A stretch of DNA of 64,000 nt from Anaspis maculata (taxonomy: Eukaryota; Arthropoda; Insecta; Coleoptera; Scraptiidae). The stretch lies in NCBI GenBank assembly GCA_949128115.1, contig OX421962.1, positions 56,089,787-56,153,786 on the forward strand. Direction: 5' to 3'. Positions 12,351 to 25,800 of the stretch are shown here, piece by piece. Both the position numbers and the translations under genes were made by a program. Under the pieces are notes generated by a model. That model did no database searches. It was not told the origin of the DNA and saw nothing but the letters and a program-made list of their open reading frames with translations. Numbering within the stretch: the stretch's first letter is position 1; each line of letters starts with the position of its first letter.

Positions 12351-12972
12351 TAAGAAAGAGCCCATATTTTATTTACCTGGTACACTGGCATTTGGAACAA
12401 TCAGAATTCCCATTAAAATACCTAATGCCTTTGTGATTGGACTGCTTGAATTCCCGAAATCTCCGTAATAAGTTAGTGTTTAAAACAACAATAAACTCCT
12501 GATTCCTGCCGATCGCTTCGCAGGACCTGCTCCTGTACTGTACAACGCGTATCTACATTCTACCTCGGTAGCGGCGCTATTTTATTACATGCATGGTTTG
12601 GTAGAGTTAGTCGAGGAATCCTTTACGTGCTCACTCTTGCTGTTGTAATTGCTTGAAGTTTCAAGCTAAACATGTAGCTAGGCTCTGAAATGGTATTGCT
12701 CACGTAATGATTGCACAAAGGAATCTAGGTGTAAGACGAGCACATCCCGATCGGGAAAGCTTTTTGATGGAAAATAAATATTGCTCGAGTTACCGCAACG
12801 TGACAGGTGGTAACTTGAACCGTCATCAAATATTCGCCTGACATTTTCAATAACTCTTGATGAAAGATATCTACGGCAACAAAACCGAAAGATATAAGCA
12901 CTAACGGAAATTGCCTTGGGTACATGATGTGCCTACATGAGCGACTACAGAAAACAAACTAAAGTTATTGAA
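12351..12972. other. region downstream of the takeout-like gene, no gene seen
   Basis: A stretch of mixed composition between the family T repeat and the takeout poly(A) signal. No exon, RNA gene or inverted repeat stood out. Confidence 0.4.
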
Positions 12973-12978
12973 TTTATT
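12973..12978 (-). terminator. poly(A) signal of the takeout-like gene
   Basis: AATAAA on the minus strand, 30 nt after the TGA stop at 13010-13008. It is the first canonical signal past the last exon, which implies a very short 3' UTR. Confidence 0.6.
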
Positions 12979-13007
12979 AACATAATCTACTGCATAAATC
13001 ACAATTT

Positions 13008-16000
13008 TCATTTTTGTTTTACTGGTACATTGAATAGTTCATTGTAGGAGACTTTTTCCAGGAATGCTTTCAGGATTGCCGTCACAATTGAATCGATTGT
13101 CTCTGAAATGGTCGGTCCCAGGTCCTTCGAAACTTCTTGGTGGTTTTCGTTCAAGAATTTGTTCATTTGATCACCTGAAATTCAACCATAATTTCAATCA
13201 ATACATGTAAGATTCGCGCAAACGAATAATATTATTGTCGCAAAAAGATTTCGACAGAGGGTTGATAATGTGTTATTGTGAAGGGTGGGTTCTGGAAACC
13301 CTGGCAAAGCTACGGACTGTAAACACAAGCTTATTGCTATGAATTAATCAAACCAATAGGGACTTCTGTTTTGAAAAATTCTATTTATATTTTGGGAAAT
13401 CATTTTATAAGTACTAGTGAACTCGTCATCAATAATTTTGTCCACTAAAAATGAAGTGCGCGTCAATTGAAATGGCCCACCCCAAAAATTCACTTGCATT
13501 TTAAGTATCATAAGGCACAATGGACTATTTGTCTTTGTGAACTGAATATTTTATTAACAGATTTTGTATTCCTTGAATAGCTCTTTCATCAGATTACAAC
13601 ATGCTGTGGGTCAATTTTCCTACAGGTTTACCATATTATAGGTACAATTATTATAGTACAAGAAAGATAGATTCCAACCTCGGAAAAAATATGGACGTCC
13701 TGAAAATTTGATATTTTGTTCAGAATTGAGTGCTCTACAACATATCCAAAATCGCCAAAAATCGCACCCGGGGGTTTTGAGTTATTGGAGGGGGGTAAAA
13801 AATTGCTGGTGAAAATGGAGGGGATGGAACCCGTCAACCCATTGGATGCGAATACATTATAGTTCGACGTATCATATCCCATTGATACCACTTTGGCACA
13901 AAAAGTGTCCATCATTGTTGAAGGGGAGTAGTGGGGGGGGGGGGGGGGCGAAGCTTTGCTAGGTGGTCTATTTTGTTTTTCTGGCTATGTAGAACCGATC
14001 ACGACAAGTTTGGTATCTTTTCCGACTAAATTCAATCTCCTGAACTCGTATCCGATGTGTAAATTCAGGTGAGAACAAGTTTGAACAAGTTAACTTAAGA
14101 AAACTTCTTATTTCTTTGACAGTTTTGACGATTTTTTTTTACTGTTGGAGGTGTTCATCCCTTAGAAAATTTTCAGGGACCATCAAATTGGAGTGTATTC
14201 TTCACGAAAATCATCCATTCGATGTATAGTTTTGTTTCTGAAGTTCAAAAAATCGATTTGAACTTGAGCCAGCGCGGCGCGTCGTCTACTACTGACCAGA
14301 ACACTACAGCATGCACCTTTAAATGAAAACACCTCAAACTATTGATGAAATAACAACTAATATTTGTGAATTGGAGGATCTGTGCAGAATTGAATTCCCT
14401 ATAACATGAACAAACTCGCCTTGAACGGCAATGCAGGATTTTGAGTTATTTGAGGAGGAGGATAACATTTTGGCAAGATTCATACTCTATGAACTGTTAC
14501 CTCTCTCCTTGAATAACTCAAAACCCTGCAGTGCGATTCATGGCGATTTTGTTTATGTTATAGGGAATTCAATTCTGCACAGATTTTTCAATTTTCAAAT
14601 ATGAGTTGTTATTTCCTTAATAGTTTGAGGTGTTTTCATTTGAAGGTGCACGCTGTAGTGTTCTGGTCAGTAGTAAACGACGCGCCGCGCCGGCTCAAGT
14701 TCAAATCGATTTTTTTCAACTCGAGAAACAAAATTATACATCGAGTGGATGATTCTCGTGAAAAATATACTTCAATCTAATCGCCTCTGAGATATTTTCA
14801 AAGATAAACACCTCTAACAGTGAAAAAAAAATTGTTAAAATTGTCAAAGAAAAAACAAGTTTTCCCAAGTTAACTTGTTCAAACTTGTTTTTATCCAAAT
14901 TTACACATCAAATTCGAGTTGAGGAGATTAAATTTAGTCGGAAAAGATACCAAACTTGTCGTGATCGGTTCTACATGGCCAGAAAAACAAAATGGTCCAC
15001 CTGGCAGAGCTTCCCCCCCCCCCCACGACCCCCCTTTAACAATGATTGACACTTTTTGTGCCAAAATGGTATCAGCGGGATATTATGTGTCGAATTATTT
15101 ATTTATTTATTTACGAATTAACGTATTTGCTTTCAATGGAGTGACGGGTTTCATCCCCTCCATTTTAAGTTGCAATTTTTTACCCCCCCTCCAATAACTC
15201 AAAATCTGTTGTGGGGCGACACAAAACTTTCCCGGCGGTATTCAGGGACGTCAGTAATGAGTTTGATTGAGGCGTCCCTTCGGGGAAGTTGGATTTAATT
15301 GAAAAGTTGATTGAAAAAGTTCTAGTAAGTTGTGCGTTATGCGATCATTCTGCATCCATTGTTGAGCCTACAAAATAAGTGACAGGTTCTTAGGTTTCCA
15401 TAGTGATAAAATACTTCGAAAGGTAGAACTAGGAAGACAATTGTTGCGAATTTGGAGAATGCAATGCTGCATCCAGACAAGCCCAGACCCAATGTGTCCC
15501 TTGAAGACTCCCGATCGAAATCATCTATCCAAAAACTAATCAGGTCATTCCAGGCTGACCTTATGTTTTCGTACCTGATTTCGATTTGATTGGAGCTACA
15601 GGTAGTTAACTGTTGTGATATCTCAAGAATGCAATGCTAGTTCCACACAAAGGGGTTTACGCAGCCCCAAACAACACCTGAAGACACAATTAATCGGGGC
15701 GCACTGTTGCCTTCAATGATGCAACCTAAATTATTGTTTGCAAAATAGCCGGTGAAAATCAGTCGCGGATTAAAAACCTGGGGCAGAGTTCTAATTGAGT
15801 GCAATTCAGGGCCCCCAAGTGGTGACCTCTGAAATGAGACTTCGAGCCCATCAAGAAGTTAGGTCCGAACCACACCTGAAGGCACGATAGTTCTGAAAAC
15901 TAAAAAAAGGGAGGGCTCAGTGGGGCTTCAAGAGACACCCGTAGACACCAGGAGCCTAGAGGGCTTCAACGAACCCAAGAAGACACAAGGCCGCAGTTTT

Positions 16001-16838
16001 GGCCTGAAACGGCAAAATCTGATAGACACAGATGGGGGCCCCATCAGGGCTTTGAACAGCAGACACCATGGGGATGGGGCCCTGGTACCGAATCAAATAA
16101 GGGAACTGCACACATTACAGTTTGTACATATACGTCAATGGAATGAGCATACTGGAGTTGCTAAAACTACAGAAAACACAAGGGGGTTTACGGAGCCCCA
16201 AACAACACAAAGGATCGGTTCGCACTGTTGCCCCAAATAATGCAAGAAGATACAAAAGAAAACACCGAGAACCTGCCGAGAACAGCGTTCATGTTGTCAC
16301 TTTGACATTGATACGATTCGTAACAAAAACGTAGTTAACTACCGGTTTGGTTGCTATGTTGCTAAAAAAATTCAATAGGCCAAAAATCGAGGAACAGGCA
16401 AGCCCGGCTGAATTCGGCCAGGCCAAACTTTGAAAATTCATAGCGCTTGTCCGGAAAACGGTGGGAAACTCCAACTTCAGCATTAGTTTGATTCTTTGGT
16501 AAGGTTGCTTCCTGCCGGGATTGGTTCACATCTGTCCTATAGATTTTGAATAATTAAATGGCAAAGTTCCAGACTTTGATATTTTTTATAATTTGACAGA
16601 CAACAGGTAGGAAAATACTTTTAACTGTTCTGAATAAAGTTCTTCAAGGGCTTTCAAATGACATATCGCAAGTCAAGTTCCGTGAGATGTAGCTTCTGTC
16701 ATTTGCTGATAGTGACACTTCTGTTTGACAGATGACAGCCAAAAACTAATCCGGTCATTCCAGGGCGAAACCATGTCTGCATATCAAATTTCAAATCGAT
16801 CGGATAAACGGTTCGGCAGTTATCGTGGAAGATCACAC

Positions 16839-16869
<31 letters not shown>

Positions 16870-19800
16870 CATACACACTCACAGACAGATATCATTCTGG
16901 AAATGGTCTTAATCGACTTGGGGGACCTCAAAATGGATATATCCGGTGAAATCTCAAAACTTTTTTTCTGCACGATTACAATACTTTCCCTCCATGTTGG
17001 TGGGGCCGGGAAAGTAAAACTCCCGGGTGCGATTTTTGGCGATTTTGGATATGTCGTAGAGCACTCAATTCTGAACAGAATATCAAATTTTCATGACGTC
17101 CATATTTATTCCGAGGTTTTGCCGATTTTTTTACTATTTTTCCTGTACTAAAGTGCTCGCCAATTGAAATGGTCCACCCAAAAAATACAGTCACATTCAA
17201 AGTGTCATATCTTTTGAATAAATGAACTATTTTGAATCGTTTTATGTTTTCTGATTAGCTCACGTATTGGACTACCACAAGTCATGGACAATTTTTGGTA
17301 CAAGTGTTTCGTATTAATTATACAGGGCCCTCAATCAGGTGCCGCAAAAATGGAAAAGTTTGAACAGGTCCCATTTCACAAAAAATAGTTTTTGGTTTTC
17401 TCCAAGTGTTTCAGGGGAGTTGTTGTAACCATAACTCGAATCGTTTTTAAAATTGTTTGCCTATCTGCTGAAATTACAGAGTGATCTCAAAAATGTAACC
17501 TTTTAGTTTTGCAGTAATAACTTTATTCGTTGTTGGCCGATTTTGGAAAATGAGGGCTCTTGTTGAAGCTAAAGGCTCAGGTCAGAAGGATCGAGGATCG
17601 GAATTGACTTCAGATGAAAATTCTGGAAAAGGGATTGAATCAAAAGTGACTCAAATGACAAACTTGCTACAGATCCGGTTTAGAGAAGATATTAAACAAA
17701 AAACAACTTCTCTTCTAACAAACCATTCTTTCTGAACATTTCAAGATGTTTCCCATTTGTATGGGGCAAAAATTGTGGCAATGAATCCAAATCAAAAATG
17801 GATGCTTCCGACAAAGAATACTGGACGTTTTTCACCTAAAAATAGACGTAACCTGGGTTACGAAGATCAGAACTGGTGCCTATCTTTTTAAATGTGAAGG
17901 AAACATTCGACAATACGAAGGTAACCTAGGTTATGTGCATTTTCAGTCGAGGAAGGTCCGGTATCATCTTCTGAAAAGTGAATTTGTAAAATGGATCCCG
18001 CATCGACCATTTTCATCACTTAATATCGGAAAATACCTCAAAATGTTCGGAAATAAAAGTCTGTTTGAAGGCAAGTTGATTTTTATTAGTTCTTCCCCTG
18101 AACCTGATTTCTAGGGTGCTTCATATTCAAGTTACTTTCGATTCCTTCGCTTTTTCAAAAATTGTGTCTCCAGTCAGTTCCAATACTTCAGCCTTCTCAT
18201 CTGAGTCTTGAGCTTCAACAAGAGTCCTTATTTTCCAGAATCGACCAACAATTGAAACAGATATAAATGCCAGACCAAAAAGTTGCATTTTTGAGATCAC
18301 TGTGTAATTGGAGAGGATAGACTCAAATTTTGAAAGCTACCCCAAGGTATAGGAACAACATCTTCCCTAAAACACTTGGAAAAAAACAAAAACCATTTTT
18401 TGTGAAATGGGACCAGTTCAAACTTTTCCATTTTTGCAGTACCTGATTGAGCACCCTGTATAATTGATACGAAACACCTGTACCAAAAACGGCCCATGAC
18501 ATGTTGTAATCCAATTCGTGAGCTAATCAGAAAACATAAAACGATTGAAAATAGTTTATTTATTCAAGAGTTATGTCACTTTGAATGTGACTACATTTTT
18601 TGGGTGGACTATTTCAATTGGCGAGCACTCTATTAGGCCCAATTCGCGATTTAAATTAATTTTTCCCGCCACAAAATGGCCGCGAAATGCGGAATTCAAC
18701 TGACAGCTCGAGGTGACATGAGATGTCATACTCACAACTCACAACCCCACTTTTATTGTATCAATCACCCACCTCTGTCAGTCTGTCACCCACCACTCAG
18801 TGTTTTCTGTTTACTCCAGTTTACTCCTTGCTTGGCTTCCTAGTGTGGTCCCAGTTAGAGATAGTGCGTCTGTTTGCTGTATTCGAGTTTTGCGAGTAAA
18901 TTTAAAGTGATTGTTGTGTTTAGTAGTATTACTGTATCCCATCGTTAGTCACAGAACGTGAACGAGGAAACTTTGGTGGACAAGAGAAATGGAAAGAAGA
19001 CTGGGCTCAACAAACTGTACCCGAATGAAACCAGCTCCTAAATGTCCATGAAGCAACTTCTGGATTTGAACTCCCCGGAACTTCAAGAGGGTTCGCACAG
19101 GTCCCGGACGATGTGCTGATTCGTTTTACACAACACAACAATCACTTTGAATTTACTCGCAAAACTGGAATACAGCAAACAGACGCACTATCTCTAACTG
19201 GGACCACACTAGGAAGCCAAGCAAGGAGTAAACTGGAGTAAACAGAAGACACTGAGTGGTGGGTGATTGATACTAAAAAACTGGGGTTGTGAGTTGTGCG
19301 TGTGACATCTCATGTCACCTCGAGCTGTCAGTTGAATTCCGCCTTTCGCGGCCATTTTGTGGCGGGAAAAATTAATTTAAATCGCGAATTAGCTACTACA
19401 AAAGTGAAAATTTTTGAATGGCTCCCATTAACGAAACATTGTTCTTATTCCTCCTCTTATGATTCAAAAAAATTAGAGGTATGGTAATCGCGAAAATAAA
19501 TTTTTTTTTTTATCAGTTATTTGGAATCCCCATGCTAAAACCTCGAGATCTGTCGAGAAATTATTTTTCCCATGTCACTCTGTCAGTCTGTCTGGACGTG
19601 TGTGTGTGTGGAAGTGTCTGTTTTTTTTTGTGCTTCCAATAAAGTGAGTAGCCAAAAGTTGGATGAACGGCTGTCCCGTGCTGTCGGCCAGGAAAATTTT
19701 GAAAATGTGTGGCGCCCAACAGGATAATGGTGAAAAACTCCGACTGAGAACCACATTTTATTCTTTGTTGTGTTTCTTTCTGTTGAATTTGGAACGATAT

Positions 19801-22800
19801 TATCCGGTTGTTTCTAAATTATTGAATTTCAAAGTTCTAGACTTTGATTTTGTTTTAAATTTGACATATAACAGATGTAGAAATACTCTCTACTGTTCTC
19901 ATCTGAATACAATTCTTCAGTGGCTTCCAAGTGAAATAATGCCAAATAATAATGATAGTGATAATTCGTTCAACAGATGACAGTCAATTTTCCAACAATT
20001 TTTTTCTCAGTTTCCCGGGAATCTCCCCATTGTAAATGTGAAATCAGCCTGGGCTATCGAGACCGAACTTGAATGATGGAGCTTGTAGCTGTATCTGTTG
20101 AATCCTTCACGCTTGAAAAAAATTCTTTAGTAGAGATCAAACATTTTAATTTTCTCCTGTTATGCAAAGAAACGCCCAATCACGAAGACAAATATTTTGC
20201 AAATACATTTTCCAAAGAAGTGGAATTTCAGTTCGTAGGTGAACCTGATGTTATGGCGAACTACTTGAGATAATTTTTGAATCGTCAAGTTGGATTATAC
20301 TCGTGAATAACAGAGCTATTATACAGGGTATTTGAACTTTTTATTACTTATTGGGGTGGAAAATTGAACTGAATATAAAGGCTCATGATAGAAATAGGCT
20401 CATAATTGCATGAATTTTATTTGAAGATGATTACTTAAACTTTATTCACGATAATGATAGCCCAATTTTTTTACTGCATTCGACTATTTGGTGTAGAGCA
20501 AAATAACCCTAAGACGCGTTTCCGTCATTCCGCACGAAGCCAGGCACATGGAAGTTGGATACCTTACAGTTTTCAAGTTTTAAATTTACGAAATTCAAAA
20601 AATCATGGAGATTTCCTTGATTCTCGGCCCTGTGTGGGTTCGAATCCTACTTCATCCATGGATATTTTGTGCTGTCCCCGAGGTTGCATGGTAGAGCAGC
20701 TTATAGCTGAATGCCGCCTCGTAAAATAAGACAATTAAATAAATAAATAAATAAAATTTTCGGGAAACCACTCCAGTTTATGATGTTGCGTGGCTACCAT
20801 AGCATCATTTGGGACAATTGAAAGAAATCGTGCAAGGATCCTACTGTTGAAAATTTGTATTTTTTAAATGAAGTTATCCGGTTTCAAAGTTCAACGTTTT
20901 CCGTTTTTTTTGAAAATTCGGATTTCGTGAACGGTCGAAGTAACTGACATCGTCTCTACTTTAGGTACCTGTGTGAAATTAAATGAAAAATCAACAAGTG
21001 GCCAGGGAGTTATGGAATTGAATTTATTTTAATTTTTTTTTCAATTGAAGTTTTTTGTGACTCTGCTGCCACTGATTAAATTTTGTTGAAATTGGACAGA
21101 CAATGTCCATTAGGTAAGTTATGGCAAGTTAAGGTCAGTTACTTCAACCGTCCACGAAATATACATTTTTAAAAATTGAAAAAGTTTTAACCGGATAATT
21201 CGTTTTGAAAATACAATCTTTCAAAAGCTATCATTGCTGGGACATTCCTTTATAACCTTTTATAACCAGACAACAAACACGCAAATAAAAATATTGCGCA
21301 TCTTTGGGCCATGAAGCGGGCACCTCGCATTTTGAATGAAACGAAGCTCTCCGACTACCACATCATTAGACAGTAGGACCGAAACTGCACAGACACGTGT
21401 TTCGCCCCTATTGTCGCCCCTATTGGGGGCTCATCAGTGTGAAGGCATTCAGTCAAACCATCCGATGCTGTGGCGGCCAGAGGCCAGAGATCTTATGGTA
21501 ATAGTCACCCAGGAGGACTCCTAATATGTGAGTCCTCCAAGCGGCGCCATCTATCAAAGGAATTCCGCAGATGCTATATTACAAGGCACCAGGCAGGCGA
21601 GGAAGTTGAACACAATTCCACGTAAAACCAACCGTCGCCAAGAGCATCAGTGGTAGGTGTACACATGTATACTCAAGCCGAGTAGAGCAATGTTAAAAGA
21701 CAACAAACACACAAATATAAATATTGCGCCTCTTTGGGCCATAAAGCGGGCACCTCGCATTTTTAATGTAACAAAGCTCTCCGACTACCACAACATCAGA
21801 CGGTCGGACCGAAACTGCACAGACACGTGTTTCGCCCCTATTGAGGGCTCATGAGTGCGCAGGCATTCAGTCAAACCATCTGATGCTGTGGCAGCTAGAG
21901 ATCTCATGGTAATATACTCCCAGGAGGACTCCTAACACCTTATAAGTACCTAGTACCTTTTATAACCAGTTTGACTTTTTACCCCAGGATTTCAAACACC
22001 TATATTATGGCTCGCACGAAGTTCATGAAACAATACATTTTTGTGTTTTCAGGTGGATTATCTTATCGGCAGGAAGCGTCTCGGTAAGCTACTTTGCGGG
22101 TTATTACGATGTCCCTGAGTTTGTATGTCAGACAGTTGTTCGGCAGTGAGTTGTCATGTCACTCCTGTCGTCCAAAGAGAGCCATAGACGATTTTTCTCC
22201 TACTAAAGTGCGCTGGCGTGGGTGAGGACCTCTAGGGATTTTATTTAGATTAACGTCCACCCAAGCTGAAAACTCGGTTGAAAAGTTTTGTCAATAACGG
22301 GTGTTTTTTTGAAATCTGGCGTCAAGCATGCTGTGCTCTGGCCGAATTAGGCTCTTTTCGGCTGGAGCATAGCATACTTGGACGCTAGATTTAAAAAAAA
22401 AAACACCCGTTACAGTCAAGTGTCATGATTGATTTGATTTTTTGATTTTTGAAATGACACTGACAGTGGGCTAGGTTGATAGGCTGATAAGAATGACAAG
22501 AGCTCGACGCCTGACGTAGTCCCTATAAGGTAACAGTGGTCCTTTGCCCATGTCGCGCCCTCTGCTATGGAACGCCGTCGTGGACATAATGAAATGTCAC
22601 CGAGAGATTACATTTTTGCACGCTTTGATGAAAATCACTCAACTTATTTATAAAATGTACAGATTTATAAACATATTTTGCGCTCATTTAAAACTATTCT
22701 GCACTTATTGACAGAAACAGAGGTAGTTTTGAAAGACTCGACGCAACAGCTATATAAAACCTCGACTGGAACGTTTCCATCAAATATTACTTGTGCCTGC

Positions 22801-25800
22801 CCGCCATTGCGGACAATATAAAAACCCTTGTGAAAAAATAATCCTCAATCTACTCTGATTGAAATTATTGGATTTATTTATACATTAGCCTTGTTATTTA
22901 TAGAAACTTTAGGACTTACTCTTTAAGTTACCCAAAACTTTTCACACTAACTCTAACCAAGTCATAAAAAAATAAATCTCTCAACATGCGACAAATAAAT
23001 CACTCACACGCACCGGTACACGTTGAGTGATTTATTTTCTAAGGAGCATCCGGCAACGCCGCAGGTTCGCATTGTTCTTTCAGTGCTTTCTCCTTCATTA
23101 CCCTTTTAGGGGAATTCTAAAATTCTTGCAGGTTTGTTGCTGTCACCTTCTTCGAGCATTTCCAGACAATTTTCGTGGTCCTCCAGGTCCTTGGACGTTT
23201 ACTACTGGCGACCAAAGTACGAAACTTTTGCAGGCCGGCTAAAATTGTTGCAACTCGGCACAACAGACCGTTACTATCACTTTCTTCGAGCATTTCCAGA
23301 CAAGTTTCGTGGTCCTCCAGGTCCTTGGAGGTTTGCTGCTGGCGACCAAAGTTCGAAACTTTTGCAGGTCGTTATACAGGCTGTTGCTGTCACCTTTTTC
23401 GAGCATTTCCAGACAATTTTCCTGGTTCTCCAGGTCCTTGGACGTTTGCTACTGGCGACCAAAGTACGAAACTTATGCAGGCCGGCAAAAACTCTTGCAG
23501 GTCGGTACACAGGCGTTGCTATCACCTACTTCGAGCATTTTCAGACAACTTTCGTGGTCCTCCAGGTACTTGGAGGTTTGCTGCTGGCGACCAAAGTACG
23601 AAACTTTTGCAGGTCGGCAAAAATGAACCATATAACGATAGCCCCCTGTACAGGATGTCCCGAAATTAATGCAACAAAATTTACAGGGAGGTAGAAAATT
23701 GAAAAATAAGGGGACTTCTTTAGTAAAAATACTCTCGCAAACGTAATAACGGAGATACAGGCCTTCAAGTTTGGTTTTTAAAAACAGTTTTTTTTCGCGT
23801 AACTTTTGAACCGTTGAGCCGATTTCATTCAAATTTAAACCGAAGTTTACTAAAATCTCTATCGAACAATGGTAACGCATTTCATCAAACATTTTCAGAA
23901 GCAAAGATAGTAGGGGGACCTTCCCCCTTTTTCCCCTCTTTTTACCCCCCTGAATAATTTTTAAAATGATTGCAATTTTTAAATTCTACGTTCAATTGAG
24001 AGAAAAAAGTTGCTCTTGCAAAATTTTGATTAAAGACTCCATTTTTGAGATATTTGGGTTTGAAACTTCGGAGAACATCTCGAAAACACCACTTCAAAGC
24101 CTTAAAAATTAAAATTCAAGAAAACTCAAGATTCTTCAACTGAAATGAATTTTCTAGGTGTTTTAAGTTGATAAACTACTATTTTTGCTAGAAAACATGG
24201 AGCTTTTCAGAAAAAAAAAATTTGGGCCCTGAAAAGTGGCGATTTTGAGATGTTTTCCCAAGTTTCAAACACAAATATCTCAAAAATGAAGCGTCTAGTC
24301 AAAATTTTGCAAGAGTAAATTTTTTCTTTCAATTGAACGTAGAATTCAAAAATTGCAACCATTTTGGAAATTATTCAGGAGGGTGAAAAATAGGGGGAAA
24401 AGGGGGAAAGTACCCCCTATTATCTTCGCCCCTGAAAATGTTCGATGAAATGCGTTATTATTCTTTAATAGAGACCTATTTTAGTAAACGTTGGTTCAAA
24501 TTTGAGTAAAATCAGTTCGAATGAAATTTGAAAAACGATTTTTGAAGGCCTGTATCTCCGCTATAACGTTTGCGAGGGTATTTTTATTGGAGAAGTACCC
24601 TTATTTTTCAATTGTCTACCTCCCTGTAAATTTTGTTGCATTAATTTCGAGACATCCTGTATACGTTTGAATCAAACTGTATTCAAATAGAAATGATCAC
24701 AGAGCAGTGAAATGTTCATACGTATTTTTTCAAACTAATAAGAAGATACGCTACAATCTATAGTTGAAACACTCCTAAGTTCACAAATTCAGATTTTTTT
24801 CTTTAATGTTTGCAGTTTTATTTCAGCATAAAGAGAAAATCGGAGGGGCCAGGCCAGGCCCCCCAAGGCTAAGATTGGGGGGGGGGGTATGACTTCCAAA
24901 TTTTAAATTGAATTATCACGTAAAACTACCCTTATTCTATGAGAGGGCGACTGGGATTTCTTGTGATAGATCATACACTCGCATACACTACTGTATGGGT
25001 ATACAATTTGCTATTGCTATCAAATCTTCAAGATTTCAGTGCCACTTCTTCTGCCTGGTCAGCAAGGAAATATGGTTGAATTATTGGAAAACAACGCCTT
25101 GTAGAGGAGGGTTGGAAAAATAGATCAATCAAAGGTTTTATTAATGCGTGGAATTCTACATTCATTGCACAATCGTCAGAAAAAGCGAGAGAGGTACTAT
25201 CAGATGTGGTAGTGAAGTGTCCAAGTCATCAAATTATTTTCTTCCACAGAATCTGAGGTATTACGAGCCCCGCCCCACATCAGTTGGCCCAGATGCGAAT
25301 ACTTCACTTTTACTTTTCACTTTTCACTTTTATCATCTAGATAAATACAGGGAGCCCCGGAGTTCAAGTGTGGAAACTTGTCAATCGATGAAGAATAAAA
25401 TAATAAGTAGAATGATCCGAAAACAATGTATTTCGGAAAAGTCAAATATCGGAGATACAGCCCTTCGAATTTGTGTTAGAAAATCGATTTTTTATCATAA
25501 CTTTGAAACTGTTCCACCGATAGTGCGGGAGCCCACTGCAAAATTCTGGGTCGATCGCTTTTATGAAGAATTTCTGTTTCAATCGATAGTGGGCAATACA
25601 ATGAATCTTCCGATACCCGACAGCCACCTTCCATCCCCTGCTATAAGAGTCGCCGCCGGTTTTAAAGATGCCCATTTTGAATCATTTTTTAACCTCTTGC
25701 TTATATAAAAAAATGTCACAATGATTGACAGAAGGCGAGATGGTCGAGTGGTCTAGGTAAAAGTAAACGAATTCAAAGGTCAGAGGTTCTAATCTCCGCG

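Larger units (their letters stand above)
13654..17150. mobile_element. family A fold-back element, split by a family B insertion
   Basis: The left end TAGTACAAGAAAG at 13654 follows TTA (13651-13653). The arms run through the centre near 14470. The right arm stops at 15204 (CTCAAAA) and resumes at 17020 (CTCCCGGGTGCG), ending GTACTA at 17150. The second TTA now lies at 18633-18635, because another fold-back has landed exactly at the right boundary. Without the family B insert the length is close to that of the intact 1651-bp copies. Confidence 0.8.
21270..21954 (-). mobile_element. tandem hammerhead-ribozyme retroelement (retrozyme/Penelope-like), 15-bp TSD
   Basis: A 685-bp insertion is flanked by perfect direct copies of ACCTTTTATAACCAG at 21255-21269 and 21955-21969. 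Inside are one full and one partial copy of a 430-bp unit (starting near 21263 and 21693). Each has a hammerhead motif on the minus strand, with predicted cleavage sites 430 nt apart. No protein is encoded. Tandem units with hammerheads and long target duplications are the hallmark of retrozymes and of terminal repeats of Penelope-like elements; their RNAs self-cleave and can circularise. Distinguishing the two needs a family search. The second unit, 5' in the sense orientation, is truncated. Confidence 0.75.

Noticed and set aside
22983..23440. CRISPR-like array
   Set aside because: The repeated units are 115-135 bp and internally conserved with no spacer structure, in an insect intron.
23134..23694. 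Long open frames over the repeat D array, on both strands
   Set aside because: They follow the tandem units, are open in several frames at once, and the translations are the unit repeated. No domain is present.
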